A model generated the notes under the pieces. That model was not told the DNA's origin. It was given only the letters and a program-made list of their open reading frames with translations, and ran no database searches. This document shows positions 17,913 through 26,754 of a stretch of DNA of 64,000 nucleotides, piece by piece; the first letter of the stretch is position 1, and each line of letters opens with the position of its first letter. Both the position numbers and the translations under genes were made by a program. Source of the DNA: Marinicella pacifica. GTDB taxonomy: Bacteria; Pseudomonadota; Gammaproteobacteria; Xanthomonadales; Marinicellaceae. The DNA is taken from assembly GCF_014636635.1 (NCBI RefSeq), contig NZ_BMEO01000011.1, forward strand, positions 1 to 64,000, in the 5' to 3' direction.

Positions 17913-18518
17913 TTACAGTTCACCGCTGTGAATGATGGCAACACCATCGGCCAGCAACTGCTGTCTTTGTTTTTCATGGTTTTCAGGGTCAATGGCGCGG
18001 GTGGCATCTTCAATCAGCACACATTGAAAACCCGCCTTCAGGGCGTCCTGAATGGAATAATACACACAAAAATCTGCCGCTAAACCTGTGAAATACAGGG
18101 TTGTGACCTGTAATTCTCTTAAATAACCGCTTAATCCGGTGGACTGCATATGGCCATTGTCATAAAAAGCACTGTAACTGTCGATATCGGGGTTCATGCC
18201 TTTGCGAAAAATAGCGGCGATGCGATGGCTGTCTAAATCGGGGTGAAACTCAGCGCCCTCTGTGCCTTGGACACAATGAGCCGGCCACAGGGTTTGTGGC
18301 AGTCCGTTTAGTTCAATCTGATCAAAGGCTTTGTGCCTTAAATGGTTACGCGCAAAACTCAAATGTTCAGCGGGATGCCAGTCCTGACTGGCAATCACTA
18401 AGTCAAATTGATTCTGGAGGCCATTAATCACCGGCACAATTTGATCCCCTTCGCTGACGGCCAGCTTGCCGCCGGGCATAAAGTCATTTTGTACATCAAT
18501 AAGCAGTAAGGCTTTCAT
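17913..18518 (-). CDS. pncA: Nicotinamidase
   Basis: Deamidates nicotinamide to nicotinate in NAD salvage. The isochorismatase-fold catalytic triad is visible as D8 (LLLIDVQNDF), K106 (FRKGMNP) and C151 (GLAADFCVYYS). Candidate metal ligands are D46 and H48 (QDWHP) and H81 (WPAHCVQG). The length of 201 residues is close to E. coli PncA. Its ATG overlaps the pncB stop by four bases, so nicotinate produced here feeds the enzyme encoded immediately upstream. Confidence 0.95.
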   Translation of the reverse strand: MKALLLIDVQNDFMPGGKLAVSEGDQIVPVINGLQNQFDLVIASQDWHPAEHLSFARNHLRHKAFDQIELNGLPQTLWPAHCVQGTEGAEFHPDLDSHRIAAIFRKGMNPDIDSYSAFYDNGHMQSTGLSGYLRELQVTTLYFTGLAADFCVYYSIQDALKAGFQCVLIEDATRAIDPENHEKQRQQLLADGVAIIHSGEL

Positions 18519-19924
18519 GCTTGTCTCCTGAGTTGTTGGGCCAATGAATCCCGCTGATGTTTTAAGCCGGGACTGAGGCCGACTTTGTATTCATGTGGAT
18601 TGTCAAAGCGGCGATAATCCTGGGGCATTTGGGTCAATTGAAATTGAACATGGTCGGCAATGTCTTTGAGTGTGGGTTGTGTTTCACAACATTGACCCGC
18701 TTTCATCACCGGTTTTAACAGTGGTTTGGCTGTGAGCTTATGCAAGTCCATGGATTTAAAGGGTTCAAAAGAGTGTAACATGATGTCAGGTTTTGTCTCA
18801 TCGGCCAGGGTAACCACATCGGCACCAATCGGTTGGTTTTGGCTGTTATATAAGCGCAGTACCTGTTTGTGACCGGGCAGGGTCATTTTTGCGGTATTTT
18901 CAGACAGTTTAATGCGCGGTTTGTCGCGGTATTGAGCCAGTTTATAAACACCGTCCAATGCGCCGTCGGGACGCCCGATCACCAGGGAAGTACCGACCCC
19001 GAAAATATCAATCGGTGCCTGTTGTTCCTGAAGACTTTTTATGACATGTTCATCCAGTTGGTTGGAGGCAGCGATTTTGACATGATGTAAACCGGCGGAA
19101 TCCAGCATTTGACGACTTTGCTTGGATAAATAAGCCAAATCACCGCTGTCTAAGCGGATGGCCTTTAATGAATGTCCGCGGGCTGCCATTTCCAGACCCA
19201 CCGTGATGGCATTGGGAACACCACTTTTCAATGTGTCGTAGCTATCCACCAAAAGCACTGTATTATTCGGTTGGTCTTCCGCAAAAGCACGAAAGGCACT
19301 GAGTTCATTGTCATAACTTTGTACAAAAGAATGGGCCATGGTGCCGACCGCAGGTACTTCAAAATCCTGAGCGGCTTTGACATGACTGGTGCCATTAAAG
19401 CCGCCAATCACAGCTGCCCGACTGGCATAATAGCCACCGGCACCCTGTGCACGGCGCAAGCCAAAATCCAGTAACGCGGCAACACCCGCCACCGAACGTA
19501 TACGGGCGGCTTTGGTGGCAATCAGGCTCTGAAAATTAAGGGTATTGAGTAACAAAGTTTCAATCAGCTGAGCTTCGATTAAATCAGCGTGAACCGTCAC
19601 CACCGGCGCCCCCGGAAACACCAAATCCCCTTCGTGGCAGCTTTTTAAAGTGCCGGTAAAACGAAAATCGGCCAGATACCCTAAAAAATCAGCTTTAAAC
19701 CCCTGATTGGCCAAAAACCGAAGATCATCCTCACTGAAACGCAACGATTCAAGCGCATTCAGCAAAGTACCCAGACCGGCAAAAACCGTATAACCACCCT
19801 GAAACGGATTTTTACGAAAAAAATAATCAAACACCGCCGGATTTAGGTGCTTATTCTCATGAAAATATACCTGCGCCATACTGATTTGGTACAGATCGGT
19901 GTAGTTGCCGGTGATGTTAAGCAT
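18515..19924 (-). CDS. pncB: Nicotinate phosphoribosyltransferase
   Basis: Condenses nicotinate with PRPP to nicotinate mononucleotide, the next step after nicotinamidase. The N-terminus NYTDLYQISMAQVYF and the FRKNPFQGGYTVFAGL block are typical of the family. GTSHVKAA and IRLDSGDLAYLS form the phosphoribosyl site, and FGVGTSLV follows. At 469 residues it matches the longer NAPRT/PncB2-type branch rather than the shorter E. coli PncB. It is coupled to pncA by an ATGA overlap. No Shine-Dalgarno sequence is apparent before ATG 19924. Confidence 0.94.
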   Translation of the reverse strand: MLNITGNYTDLYQISMAQVYFHENKHLNPAVFDYFFRKNPFQGGYTVFAGLGTLLNALESLRFSEDDLRFLANQGFKADFLGYLADFRFTGTLKSCHEGDLVFPGAPVVTVHADLIEAQLIETLLLNTLNFQSLIATKAARIRSVAGVAALLDFGLRRAQGAGGYYASRAAVIGGFNGTSHVKAAQDFEVPAVGTMAHSFVQSYDNELSAFRAFAEDQPNNTVLLVDSYDTLKSGVPNAITVGLEMAARGHSLKAIRLDSGDLAYLSKQSRQMLDSAGLHHVKIAASNQLDEHVIKSLQEQQAPIDIFGVGTSLVIGRPDGALDGVYKLAQYRDKPRIKLSENTAKMTLPGHKQVLRLYNSQNQPIGADVVTLADETKPDIMLHSFEPFKSMDLHKLTAKPLLKPVMKAGQCCETQPTLKDIADHVQFQLTQMPQDYRRFDNPHEYKVGLSPGLKHQRDSLAQQLRRQA

Positions 19925-19972
19925 AGGCTATATTTTATCAAGTGAATGGTTTTAATTAAATAAGCATTCAGG

Positions 19973-21088
19973 CTAATCAGCTGCGATGATGTGTTGGTAT
20001 AAAAATAACTGATTCAGCAATGCTTGATTACTGGATAATTGATGTCGGGTAAATGTTGACATATCACAGAGTCGTTCAGCAAAAGTCAATGAGCAACCAT
20101 ACTGTTCGCCGTTGATGTATAAATGGGCCTGTTGTTCATCAAGCGCATAGTAAGCAAAACTATCCGCAGGATTTTTCTGCCACTGTTCGCTGGTGTCCTT
20201 AATGGGATAGTCAGGTGCGTCATCCAGTAGGCGGTAGCTGCTGATAAACTGACCGAATATATCAGCCAGTTCGGTGTCGGTTAAACGTTGTAAGCGTTTG
20301 ATTTGTTTTCTCAGGTGCTTTATTTCATGCTCGGTAATGGCAGCGGTGGCTTGGGTTTCTTTGCCGGCATCTGTTAAGCGCGCGGATTCGGGTAATTGCT
20401 GTGCCACATAATCGGCCAGCGCCGTTAATAATTCAGCATCAGCCGGCGCACGTAAGCCCACCGACAGTGTTAAACAGTCATCATCCAGTGAGATGCCATG
20501 ATGGGCCATGCGTGGTGGTAAATACAACACATCACCGGGCGACAGGGTTTGGCTTAATTGCGGTTGGTAACCGTCAATCACCGCCAGATCACTGTCTTCG
20601 ACAGAGACAAAATCGGTTAAAACAGTGCTGTCATAAGACCATTGGCGTTGGCCCTTGACTTGTACCAGAAACACGTCGTATTGATCAATGTGTGCGCCCA
20701 CGGATGCGCCGGTGGGTGCATAGGATAACATCAGGTCATCAAAACGCCAGGCTTTAATAAAGGGTAACGCCGATAATATGGCCAGGGTTTGCGGAAACCA
20801 TTTTTCAATGTCAGACACCAGAAGGGTCGGATTCATATCTGTGAGCGATGACCACACATCGGGGTCGTCATACACTGCCCGATAATGGCGATTATCTTCA
20901 CTGTAAATTATGCGTGACTGTACGCCCTCACGACGTGACAATTCAAACAATTGATACCGGTTTGGCAGTGTATTTAACGGCAGATTTGTTTGCCTGAATA
21001 AATAAGGCCGCTGTTGCCAGTAATTTTTTAAAAATTCCTCACTATTGAGGGGCTGATTGTTAAATATGTTTGGCAAATTGTTCGGCAT
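19973..21088 (-). CDS. roxA: Ribosomal protein uL16 arginine 3-hydroxylase (JmjC/cupin oxygenase)
   Basis: RoxA (YcfD) uses iron(II), 2-oxoglutarate and oxygen to hydroxylate an arginine of ribosomal protein L16. The N-terminal segment EEFLKNYWQQRPYLFR is characteristic. Metal ligands are H133 and D135 (GAHIDQYDVF) and a distal His at 196 or 197 (LPPRMAHHG). A dimerisation and winged-helix C-terminus follows, for 371 residues in total. The only reasonable ATG lies inside purB, giving a 29-bp overlap and implying co-transcription with it. Confidence 0.92.
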   Translation of the reverse strand: MPNNLPNIFNNQPLNSEEFLKNYWQQRPYLFRQTNLPLNTLPNRYQLFELSRREGVQSRIIYSEDNRHYRAVYDDPDVWSSLTDMNPTLLVSDIEKWFPQTLAILSALPFIKAWRFDDLMLSYAPTGASVGAHIDQYDVFLVQVKGQRQWSYDSTVLTDFVSVEDSDLAVIDGYQPQLSQTLSPGDVLYLPPRMAHHGISLDDDCLTLSVGLRAPADAELLTALADYVAQQLPESARLTDAGKETQATAAITEHEIKHLRKQIKRLQRLTDTELADIFGQFISSYRLLDDAPDYPIKDTSEQWQKNPADSFAYYALDEQQAHLYINGEQYGCSLTFAERLCDMSTFTRHQLSSNQALLNQLFLYQHIIAAD

Positions 21089-22427
21089 GGCCTGTGTAGG
21101 TGGCTGGCGTGAGTGTCAGCAATTGCTGTTTAACGTCCTCAGGTACTGCCAGGGTTTTAATAAAAGCCTTGATGGTGGTCTCGTCAATACTTTGACCGCG
21201 GGTCAGTGCTTTGAGTTTTTCATAGGGGTTGTCAATACCATATCGGCGCATCACGGTCTGAATCGGTTCGGCCAGCAAGGCCCAGTTTTGATCCAAATCA
21301 GCAGCCAGAACATCGCGGTTTAATTTTAATTTATTCAGGCCTTTGGCCAACGAGCGGTAAGCAATCAGGGCGTGACCGTAGGCCGTGCCCATGGCACGTA
21401 AAACGGTTGAATCGGTGAGATCACGCTGCCACCTTGAGATCGGTAATTTTTCAGCCAGATGCGCCAGCAAAGCATTGGCCAAACCGAGGTTACCTTCGGC
21501 ATTTTCAAAATCAATGGGATTAACCTTGTGCGGCATGGTGGATGAGCCCACTTCACCGGCTTTGGTTTTTTGGCCGAAATAATTGTTACTGATATAGCCC
21601 CAAATGTCACGGCTTAAATCCAGCAAAATGGTGTGGATGCGAATCATCACATGGCTCAGCTCAGCGATGTAATCATGGGGTTCAATCTGGGTGGTGTAGG
21701 GGTGGTGGTGTAAACCCAAGTCGGCGATAAAGGTTTGCGCCAAAGACTGCCAATCAATAGCCGGGTAAGCACTCAAATGGGCATTAAAATTCCCCACTGC
21801 ACCATTGATTTTACCGTAGATGGTGATGGACTTGAGCTGATGGAGCTGTTGTTCCAGACGAAACACCACATTGGCCAGTTCTTTGCCCATAGTGGTTGGT
21901 GAGGCCGGCTGGCCATGGGTTTTTGCCATCATCGCATCACCGGCAAATTCATGCGCCATGGCCCTGAGGTGAGCGATTAATTTTTTGATTTCGGGGACCA
22001 GGATAGATTCCCTGGCCTGCTGTAAGATTAAACCATAAGCCAGGTTGTTGATGTCTTCAGAGGTGCAGGCAAAATGCACAAATTCCAAATAATCGGCCAT
22101 CCCGTCAATCTTTTGCATGTGGTTTTTGATGTAATATTCCACCGCTTTGACATCATGATTGGTGGTGGCTTCAATGTCTTTGACCTGCTGGGCCTGTTGC
22201 GGCGTGAAATTCTCATGTAAGGCCAGTAATTGTTGCTTTTGCCGGACACTGAAAACCGGTAATTCCTTAATCTCGGCACATTCACTCAAGTGAATCAGCC
22301 AGGAAATTTCCACCAAAAGGCGGTTTTTAATCAGGCCATATTCACTGAAGAAAGGTGATAAGTCCCGGGTTTTGGATTGATAACGGCCGTCAACGGCAGA
22401 AACAGCGGTTAAAGCGGACAAAGACAT
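21060..22427 (-). CDS. purB: Adenylosuccinate lyase
   Basis: Cleaves SAICAR and adenylosuccinate, two steps of purine synthesis. The fumarase/aspartase-superfamily signature SSTMPHKVNPIDFENAEGNL is present, along with the conserved N-terminus LTAVSAVDGRYQSKTRDLSP and TSEDINNLAYGL. The length of 455 residues matches E. coli PurB. It heads a two-gene unit with roxA on the - strand; the SQR-like gene diverges 131 bp away. Confidence 0.96.
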   Translation of the reverse strand: MSLSALTAVSAVDGRYQSKTRDLSPFFSEYGLIKNRLLVEISWLIHLSECAEIKELPVFSVRQKQQLLALHENFTPQQAQQVKDIEATTNHDVKAVEYYIKNHMQKIDGMADYLEFVHFACTSEDINNLAYGLILQQARESILVPEIKKLIAHLRAMAHEFAGDAMMAKTHGQPASPTTMGKELANVVFRLEQQLHQLKSITIYGKINGAVGNFNAHLSAYPAIDWQSLAQTFIADLGLHHHPYTTQIEPHDYIAELSHVMIRIHTILLDLSRDIWGYISNNYFGQKTKAGEVGSSTMPHKVNPIDFENAEGNLGLANALLAHLAEKLPISRWQRDLTDSTVLRAMGTAYGHALIAYRSLAKGLNKLKLNRDVLAADLDQNWALLAEPIQTVMRRYGIDNPYEKLKALTRGQSIDETTIKAFIKTLAVPEDVKQQLLTLTPATYTGHAEQFAKHI

Positions 22428-22558
22428 GGTGTAAGGGCGATTAAAAAGTAAGCGTATTATACGTTTTTGACTTAGTTAACTCAACGCGTGATAAAAAACC
22501 TTGCATAATGCATAAGAATATGCGAATATAAGTTAATATTAAATTGCGAGAGATCATT

Positions 22559-23830
22559 ATGCAACACGTCGTTATTTTAGGTGCCGGAATCGGCGGCATT
22601 CCCATGGCATTAGAGGTTAAAAATCTTCTCGGAAAGGATTGTCGGGTGACGGTTATCAGCGACAAAAGCTGGTTTGAGTTCACCCCGTCCAATCCCTGGG
22701 TGGCGGTTAACTGGCGAAAACAAGAACAAATCAAAGTGGATTTAGCGCCGATGTTTAAAAAACGGGACATTGACTTTATTCCGGTGGCAGCCCAACAGGT
22801 TAAACCCGATGATAATCAAGTGGTGCTTAAAGATGATCAGGTGATTGATTATGATTATCTGGTGATTGCCACCGGACCCAAATTGGATTTTGCAGCGATT
22901 AAAGGCTTGGGGCCGGATGGTTTTACAGAATCTGTGTGTACCACGGGACATGCAGCAATTGCGGGTGAAAAATGGGAAGAATTCGTTGCCAACCCGGGAC
23001 CGATTGTGGTGGGCGCTGTGCAAGGTGCGTCCTGCTATGGGCCGGCCTATGAGTATGCTTTGATTTTAGACACCGAATTGCGCAAACGAAAAATACGCGA
23101 TCAGGTGCCGATGACTTTTATAACCGCCGAGCCGTACATTGGTCATTTGGGGCTGGATGGCGTGGGTGATACCAAAAGCCTGTTGGAATCAAAATTACGG
23201 GATGCCAATATTAACTGGATAACCAACTGTCAGGTGGATGAAATCACCGAAAATGAAATTCATGTCACCGAACTGGAACTCAACCGTGACCCCGTTAAAC
23301 ATGACCCGATTGCTTTTAAACATGCCATGTTACTGCCGGCTTTTGCCGGGATTGATGCCGTTCAGGGCGTGGAGGGTCTGGTCAATCCCAAAGGCTTTAT
23401 TCTGACCAACAAGTATCAACAAAACCCAACATTTAATAATGTCTTTGGGGTCGGTGTTTGTGTGGCGATACCACCGATAGGTAAAACCGCGGTGCCCGTC
23501 GGCGTGCCAAAAACCGGTTATATGATTGAATCCATGGTTACTGCCACAGCTCATAATATTCAAGCCATGATCAAAGGTGAGGCACCGCAAGCCAAACCGA
23601 CCTTGAACGCATTATGTCTGGCTGATTTTGGTGACGGTGGGGTGGCCTTTGTGGCCAAACCACAAATGCCGCCACGGAATTTAAATTGGTCGGGCAGCGG
23701 ACGCTGGGTGCATTGGGCGAAAGTGGCATTTGAGAAATACTTTTTACGCAAAGTGCGCAAAGGTCAGGCCGAGCCGATTTTTGAAAAATACGTGATGAAG
23801 GCCATGGGTCTGGTACGCTTAAAAAAATAA
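22559..23830 (+). CDS. sqr: Sulfide:quinone oxidoreductase-type flavoprotein
   Basis: Likely a peripheral membrane FAD enzyme that oxidises sulfide and passes electrons to ubiquinone. The N-terminal dinucleotide motif VVILGAGIGGIPMA and the second site LVIATGPKLDF are present. Three cysteines at C127 (SVCTTG), C159 (GASCYGPAYEY) and C353 (NALCLADFGDGG) match, within a few residues, the C128/C160/C356 set that forms the sulfur-relay site in characterised SQR. The basic amphipathic C-terminus (FEKYFLRKVRKG) fits membrane association. ATG 22559 is chosen over an in-frame TTG at 22544 because GAGAG precedes it. No other sulfur genes are nearby, so sulfide detoxification is more likely than lithotrophy. 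The symbol refers to the family. Confidence 0.83.
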   Translation: MQHVVILGAGIGGIPMALEVKNLLGKDCRVTVISDKSWFEFTPSNPWVAVNWRKQEQIKVDLAPMFKKRDIDFIPVAAQQVKPDDNQVVLKDDQVIDYDYLVIATGPKLDFAAIKGLGPDGFTESVCTTGHAAIAGEKWEEFVANPGPIVVGAVQGASCYGPAYEYALILDTELRKRKIRDQVPMTFITAEPYIGHLGLDGVGDTKSLLESKLRDANINWITNCQVDEITENEIHVTELELNRDPVKHDPIAFKHAMLLPAFAGIDAVQGVEGLVNPKGFILTNKYQQNPTFNNVFGVGVCVAIPPIGKTAVPVGVPKTGYMIESMVTATAHNIQAMIKGEAPQAKPTLNALCLADFGDGGVAFVAKPQMPPRNLNWSGSGRWVHWAKVAFEKYFLRKVRKGQAEPIFEKYVMKAMGLVRLKK

Positions 23831-23864
23831 AAGCTCACCCGCCAAAGAAGTTCACTTGAGCTTT
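23830..23864 (+). terminator. Hairpin just after the SQR-type gene
   Basis: An 8-bp stem (AAAGCTCA with TGAGCTTT) begins at the stop codon and has a 19-base loop. The T tract after it is minimal, so termination would be weak. Confidence 0.3.
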
Positions 23865-23909
23865 ACCGGCTGGGCTTTATAATGGTGGTTTTTCTCAAAG
23901 GAAAATGCT

Positions 23910-25064
23910 ATGAAAATCAGCCATAAATTTGACGGTGGCCGCATACAAGTGCTGGCCTGTGAGCAAGCCGATGATATTCGGGTCAACATTGACAAAGATT
24001 CAAATGCAGACTTTCGCCAATGGTTTTATTTCAGACTCCACGGTGTTAAGGACAAAGATTGTGTGGTGAAATTTATGAATGCCGCCGACTGTTCTTATGT
24101 GGAAGGCTGGCAGGATTATGATGTTTGTGCCTCCACCGATCGCCATGATTGGTTCCGCCTGCCCACTGACTTTGACGGCAAAGTGATGTCGGTTGAATTT
24201 AACACCGACACCGACGACATATATCTGGCCTACTTTGCGCCGTATTCTTTTGACCGTCATTTAGATTTACTGGCTTTTGCCCAATATTCACCGTTGACCG
24301 AGGTCATTAACCTGGGTGAAACCGTGGATGGCCGTGATTTTGATATGCTTAAAATTGAACAGCCTGACAGTGATGATGACAAGCTCAACGTTTGGTTAAC
24401 CGCCCGGCAACATCCCGGGGAAACCATGGCCGAATGGTTTATGGAAGGCTTTATCGAATCCCTGCTGGATGCCGATAACCCCACCTCGCGGGCTTTATTA
24501 CAACAATGCCGATTTTATCTGGTTCCCAACATGAACCCCGATGGGGCTTATCGCGGTAATCTGCGCACCAATGCCGCCGGTGCCAACTTAAACCGGGAAT
24601 GGAAAGAACCCAGTTTAGAAAAGAGCCCCGAAGTTTTTCTGGTGCGCCAGAAAATGCACACAGAAGGCGTCGATATGTTTTTAGACGTGCATGGTGATGA
24701 AGCCATTCCCTATAACTTTGTCGCCGGTTGTGAGGGCAACCCCAATTACGATGAGCGTTTAAAGAATTTAGAAGAGGTGTTTAAGTCCGCTTATTTTACT
24801 GCCACGCCGGAGTTTCAGGACGTGCATAAATATGACCTGGATGAACCGGGCAAAGGCGATTTACGCCTGGCCACCAATTATGTGGGTCAGACTTTTTCAT
24901 GCCTGGCGTATACCCTGGAAATGCCCTTTAAAGATAACCACGATTTGCCAGATGAAGAATATGGCTGGTCACCGGAACGCTGTAAGAAATTAGGCGAAGA
25001 CACCTTGGTGGCTTTATTAAACACAGTACCGGCGGTATTGGCTAATCCCGGAGAATCCTCATGA
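23910..25064 (+). CDS. M14 carboxypeptidase of the cytosolic carboxypeptidase (CCP-like) family
   Basis: A 384-residue zinc carboxypeptidase without a signal peptide. Residues 1-120 form the beta-sandwich domain that precedes the catalytic domain in CCP-type enzymes. The zinc site is H168 and E171 (ARQHPGETMAEW) with H261 (FLDVHGDE); NMNPDGAYRGNLR and NLNRE are substrate-side motifs, and TLEMPF holds the candidate catalytic Glu. Eukaryotic relatives trim glutamate from tubulin; the substrate of bacterial members is not established. A GGA Shine-Dalgarno lies seven bases upstream. The stop overlaps the start of the next lipoprotein gene in an ATGA. Confidence 0.85.
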   Translation: MKISHKFDGGRIQVLACEQADDIRVNIDKDSNADFRQWFYFRLHGVKDKDCVVKFMNAADCSYVEGWQDYDVCASTDRHDWFRLPTDFDGKVMSVEFNTDTDDIYLAYFAPYSFDRHLDLLAFAQYSPLTEVINLGETVDGRDFDMLKIEQPDSDDDKLNVWLTARQHPGETMAEWFMEGFIESLLDADNPTSRALLQQCRFYLVPNMNPDGAYRGNLRTNAAGANLNREWKEPSLEKSPEVFLVRQKMHTEGVDMFLDVHGDEAIPYNFVAGCEGNPNYDERLKNLEEVFKSAYFTATPEFQDVHKYDLDEPGKGDLRLATNYVGQTFSCLAYTLEMPFKDNHDLPDEEYGWSPERCKKLGEDTLVALLNTVPAVLANPGESS

Positions 25065-25843
25065 AAAAATATGTTACCTGCGGTGTCATCATGATAACTG
25101 CATTTTTATTAACCGCCTGTCAACCGGCGCAGGAAAAGTCGGTATTGCCTGATGGTCACAACGCCCGAAATGCGCTGGACTGGGCCGGCGTTTACCAAGG
25201 CACCTTGCCCTGTGCTTCCTGTCCCGGCATTAAAACCCTGATTACCCTCCGACCAAATGGTGAATTTATCAAGCAGCAACATTACATCAACACCCAGGGC
25301 AGTTATGTTGAACAGGGCCAGTTTGAATGGCAAGAAGACGGCGCCGTGATTCACCTGCTGGGTGATGATGTCGGGGCGGTCAATTACTATAAAGTGGTGG
25401 AAAATGCCCTGCTGCATTTAAACGCTGACAAACAAGTCATTAGTGGTGATATGGCTGAATTTTACCGTTTAGAGAAAACAAACATGACTTTACAACAAAC
25501 CGACTGGCAACTGACCGAAGTGATGAACGTGGCCTTTAAAGACGAGGTTCTGGCCCGCGTCTCCATGCAATTCGATGACCAACGCCTCAATGGCAAAGCA
25601 CCGTGTAATCGGTTTTTTGCCGAATATCAAACCAGCGAAGGTACATTGGCATTGGAACGGGTGGGCAGCACCAAAATGGCCTGCGAATATATGCACGAAG
25701 AACAACAGTTTTTTGATATTCTGGCGCAAGTCAAAAGCTATGATATCGAACTCAATGAATTAATCCTCAAAGACGCTGACGACCAACCACTTTTACGATT
25801 CCGAGCGAAAGTGGATGAAAACGGCGCACAATCCAAGGATTAA
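25061..25843 (+). CDS. Lipoprotein with NlpE-like N-terminal and META (HslJ-like) C-terminal domains
   Basis: The signal ends in a lipobox (LLTAC). Residues about 40-140 resemble the NlpE N-terminal barrel: WAGVYQGTLPCASCPGIKT contains the family CxxC. Residues about 145-255 are a META domain, with TDWQLTEVM, DQRLNGKAPCNRFFAEY and GSTKMAC. NlpE reports envelope and surface stress in E. coli, and META proteins such as HslJ are linked to heat or drug tolerance. The fusion suggests an envelope-stress lipoprotein, which is inference. A GGAG Shine-Dalgarno is present, and translation is coupled to the M14 gene. Confidence 0.83.
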   Translation: MKKYVTCGVIMITAFLLTACQPAQEKSVLPDGHNARNALDWAGVYQGTLPCASCPGIKTLITLRPNGEFIKQQHYINTQGSYVEQGQFEWQEDGAVIHLLGDDVGAVNYYKVVENALLHLNADKQVISGDMAEFYRLEKTNMTLQQTDWQLTEVMNVAFKDEVLARVSMQFDDQRLNGKAPCNRFFAEYQTSEGTLALERVGSTKMACEYMHEEQQFFDILAQVKSYDIELNELILKDADDQPLLRFRAKVDENGAQSKD

Positions 25844-26261
25844 ACGCTACCGCCAGCAACCGTGTTATTTTAAACATTGATACGCAGGCCAAAGCCGAAG
25901 AAATAACACTGGCTGATATTAGTATGGCATGAGAGAAAGATCTCAAATGGTCATTCAATGCGTTATTATCATGATGTTAACGGATAATAACGTATTGATG
26001 CGTTTTAAACTCGAAAAGACCGGATAAATACGTATTTTTTAAAAAAAGGATAGACCTTTTATCGCCATAAAGGCTTTTAAAGGGCAAAAGTAGATACTCT
26101 GTGACTCGTCAAGAGAATTCGGGTATTTGTACCGCATAATATACTCCCTTTGTCCTGTAATGTTAAGCAATAGTCCGAAATACTATTAAGGGCTAAAATG
26201 GCATGAAATATGGGTTTAAAGGAGCTTTGTACAAAAAATAAAACCTTGAGAATATGAGGGT
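25844..26261. other. Gene-free spacer with one perfect inverted repeat
   Basis: No convincing gene is seen; ORFs here are short and unlike any family. The only clear structure is a 10-bp inverted repeat (25961-25970 with 25983-25992) without a T tract. Confidence 0.4.
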
Positions 26262-26280
26262 TGGCGCGACCGGAGAGATT
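26262..26280. repeat. Partial copy of the tRNA-Arg 3' end
   Basis: Nineteen bases match 26582-26600, the acceptor and T-arm end of the tRNA-Arg gene with its CCA, with one mismatch (A at 26269 where the tRNA gene has C). The copy lies 320 bp from the tRNA in the same orientation, and the palindromic repeats lie between. It looks like the footprint of an insertion at the tRNA 3' end, or a tRNA-derived repeat. Confidence 0.65.
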
Positions 26281-26309
26281 ATTTCGTACATCCATGCACT
26301 CAACCCTGC

Positions 26310-26508
26310 GGGCCGTGCTATAGCACGTTCAAAAAGGCAATCCTGCCTTTTTAGTATGAAATCACTTCCCTGTAATTTCCCCCTACGGGCCGTGCTATAG
26401 CACGTTCAAAAAGGCAATCCTGCCTTTTTAGTATGAAATCACTTCCCTGTAATTTCCCCCTACGGGCCGTGCTAAAGCACGTTCAAAAAGGCAATCCTGC
26501 CTTTTTAG
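26310..26508. repeat. Three tandem 77-bp palindromic repeat units
   Basis: Units begin at 26310, 26387 and 26464; the third is truncated. Each starts GGGCCGTGCTATAGCACG, a small hairpin, and continues into AAAAAGGCAATCCTGCCTTT, a second hairpin with a T tract. Copies 1 and 2 are almost identical. Copy 3 has one change in the first hairpin loop. This is REP/BIME-like architecture; the second hairpin could act as a terminator. Confidence 0.85.
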
Positions 26509-26550
26509 TCGAACTCGAAGCGGAAGTTCTCATTCTCCGAGCTTGCCCAT

Positions 26551-26575
26551 AAAAAAACCACCGCGATGGGTGGTT
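26551..26575 (-). terminator. Intrinsic terminator of tRNA-Arg
   Basis: A 7-bp stem (26556-26562 with 26569-26575) is followed on the - strand by seven T, directly downstream of the tRNA 3' end. Confidence 0.8.
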
Positions 26576-26581
26576 TTTGTA

Positions 26582-26658
26582 TGGCGCGCCCGGAGAGATT
26601 CGAACTCCCGACCAACCGGTTCGAAGCCGGTTACTCTATCCAGCTGAGCTACGGGCGC
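26582..26658 (-). tRNA. tRNA-Arg (anticodon UCG)
   Basis: A full cloverleaf can be folded on the - strand. The acceptor pairs GCGCCCG with CGGGCGC. The D arm is GCTC/GAGT with one G-U pair. The anticodon stem ACCGG/CCGGT encloses the loop CTTCGAA, giving anticodon TCG for CGA codons. The T arm is GGGAG/CTCTC around TTCGAAT, also with one G-U pair. Discriminator G and an encoded CCA complete it. It is 77 bases long and has its own terminator. Confidence 0.95.
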
Positions 26659-26754
26659 TTATTTGAATTTGGGTATTGTACTTAATTTGTTGCCAGGTGT
26701 GAAAGGAAACTTTTGGTAATTAAAGACTTTGGTATGTTGTCGTTCCGACAAGCC

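Noticed and set aside
26310-26508. CRISPR-like array
   Set aside because: The whole 77-bp unit is repeated, there are no unique spacers between short direct repeats, and there are no cas genes.
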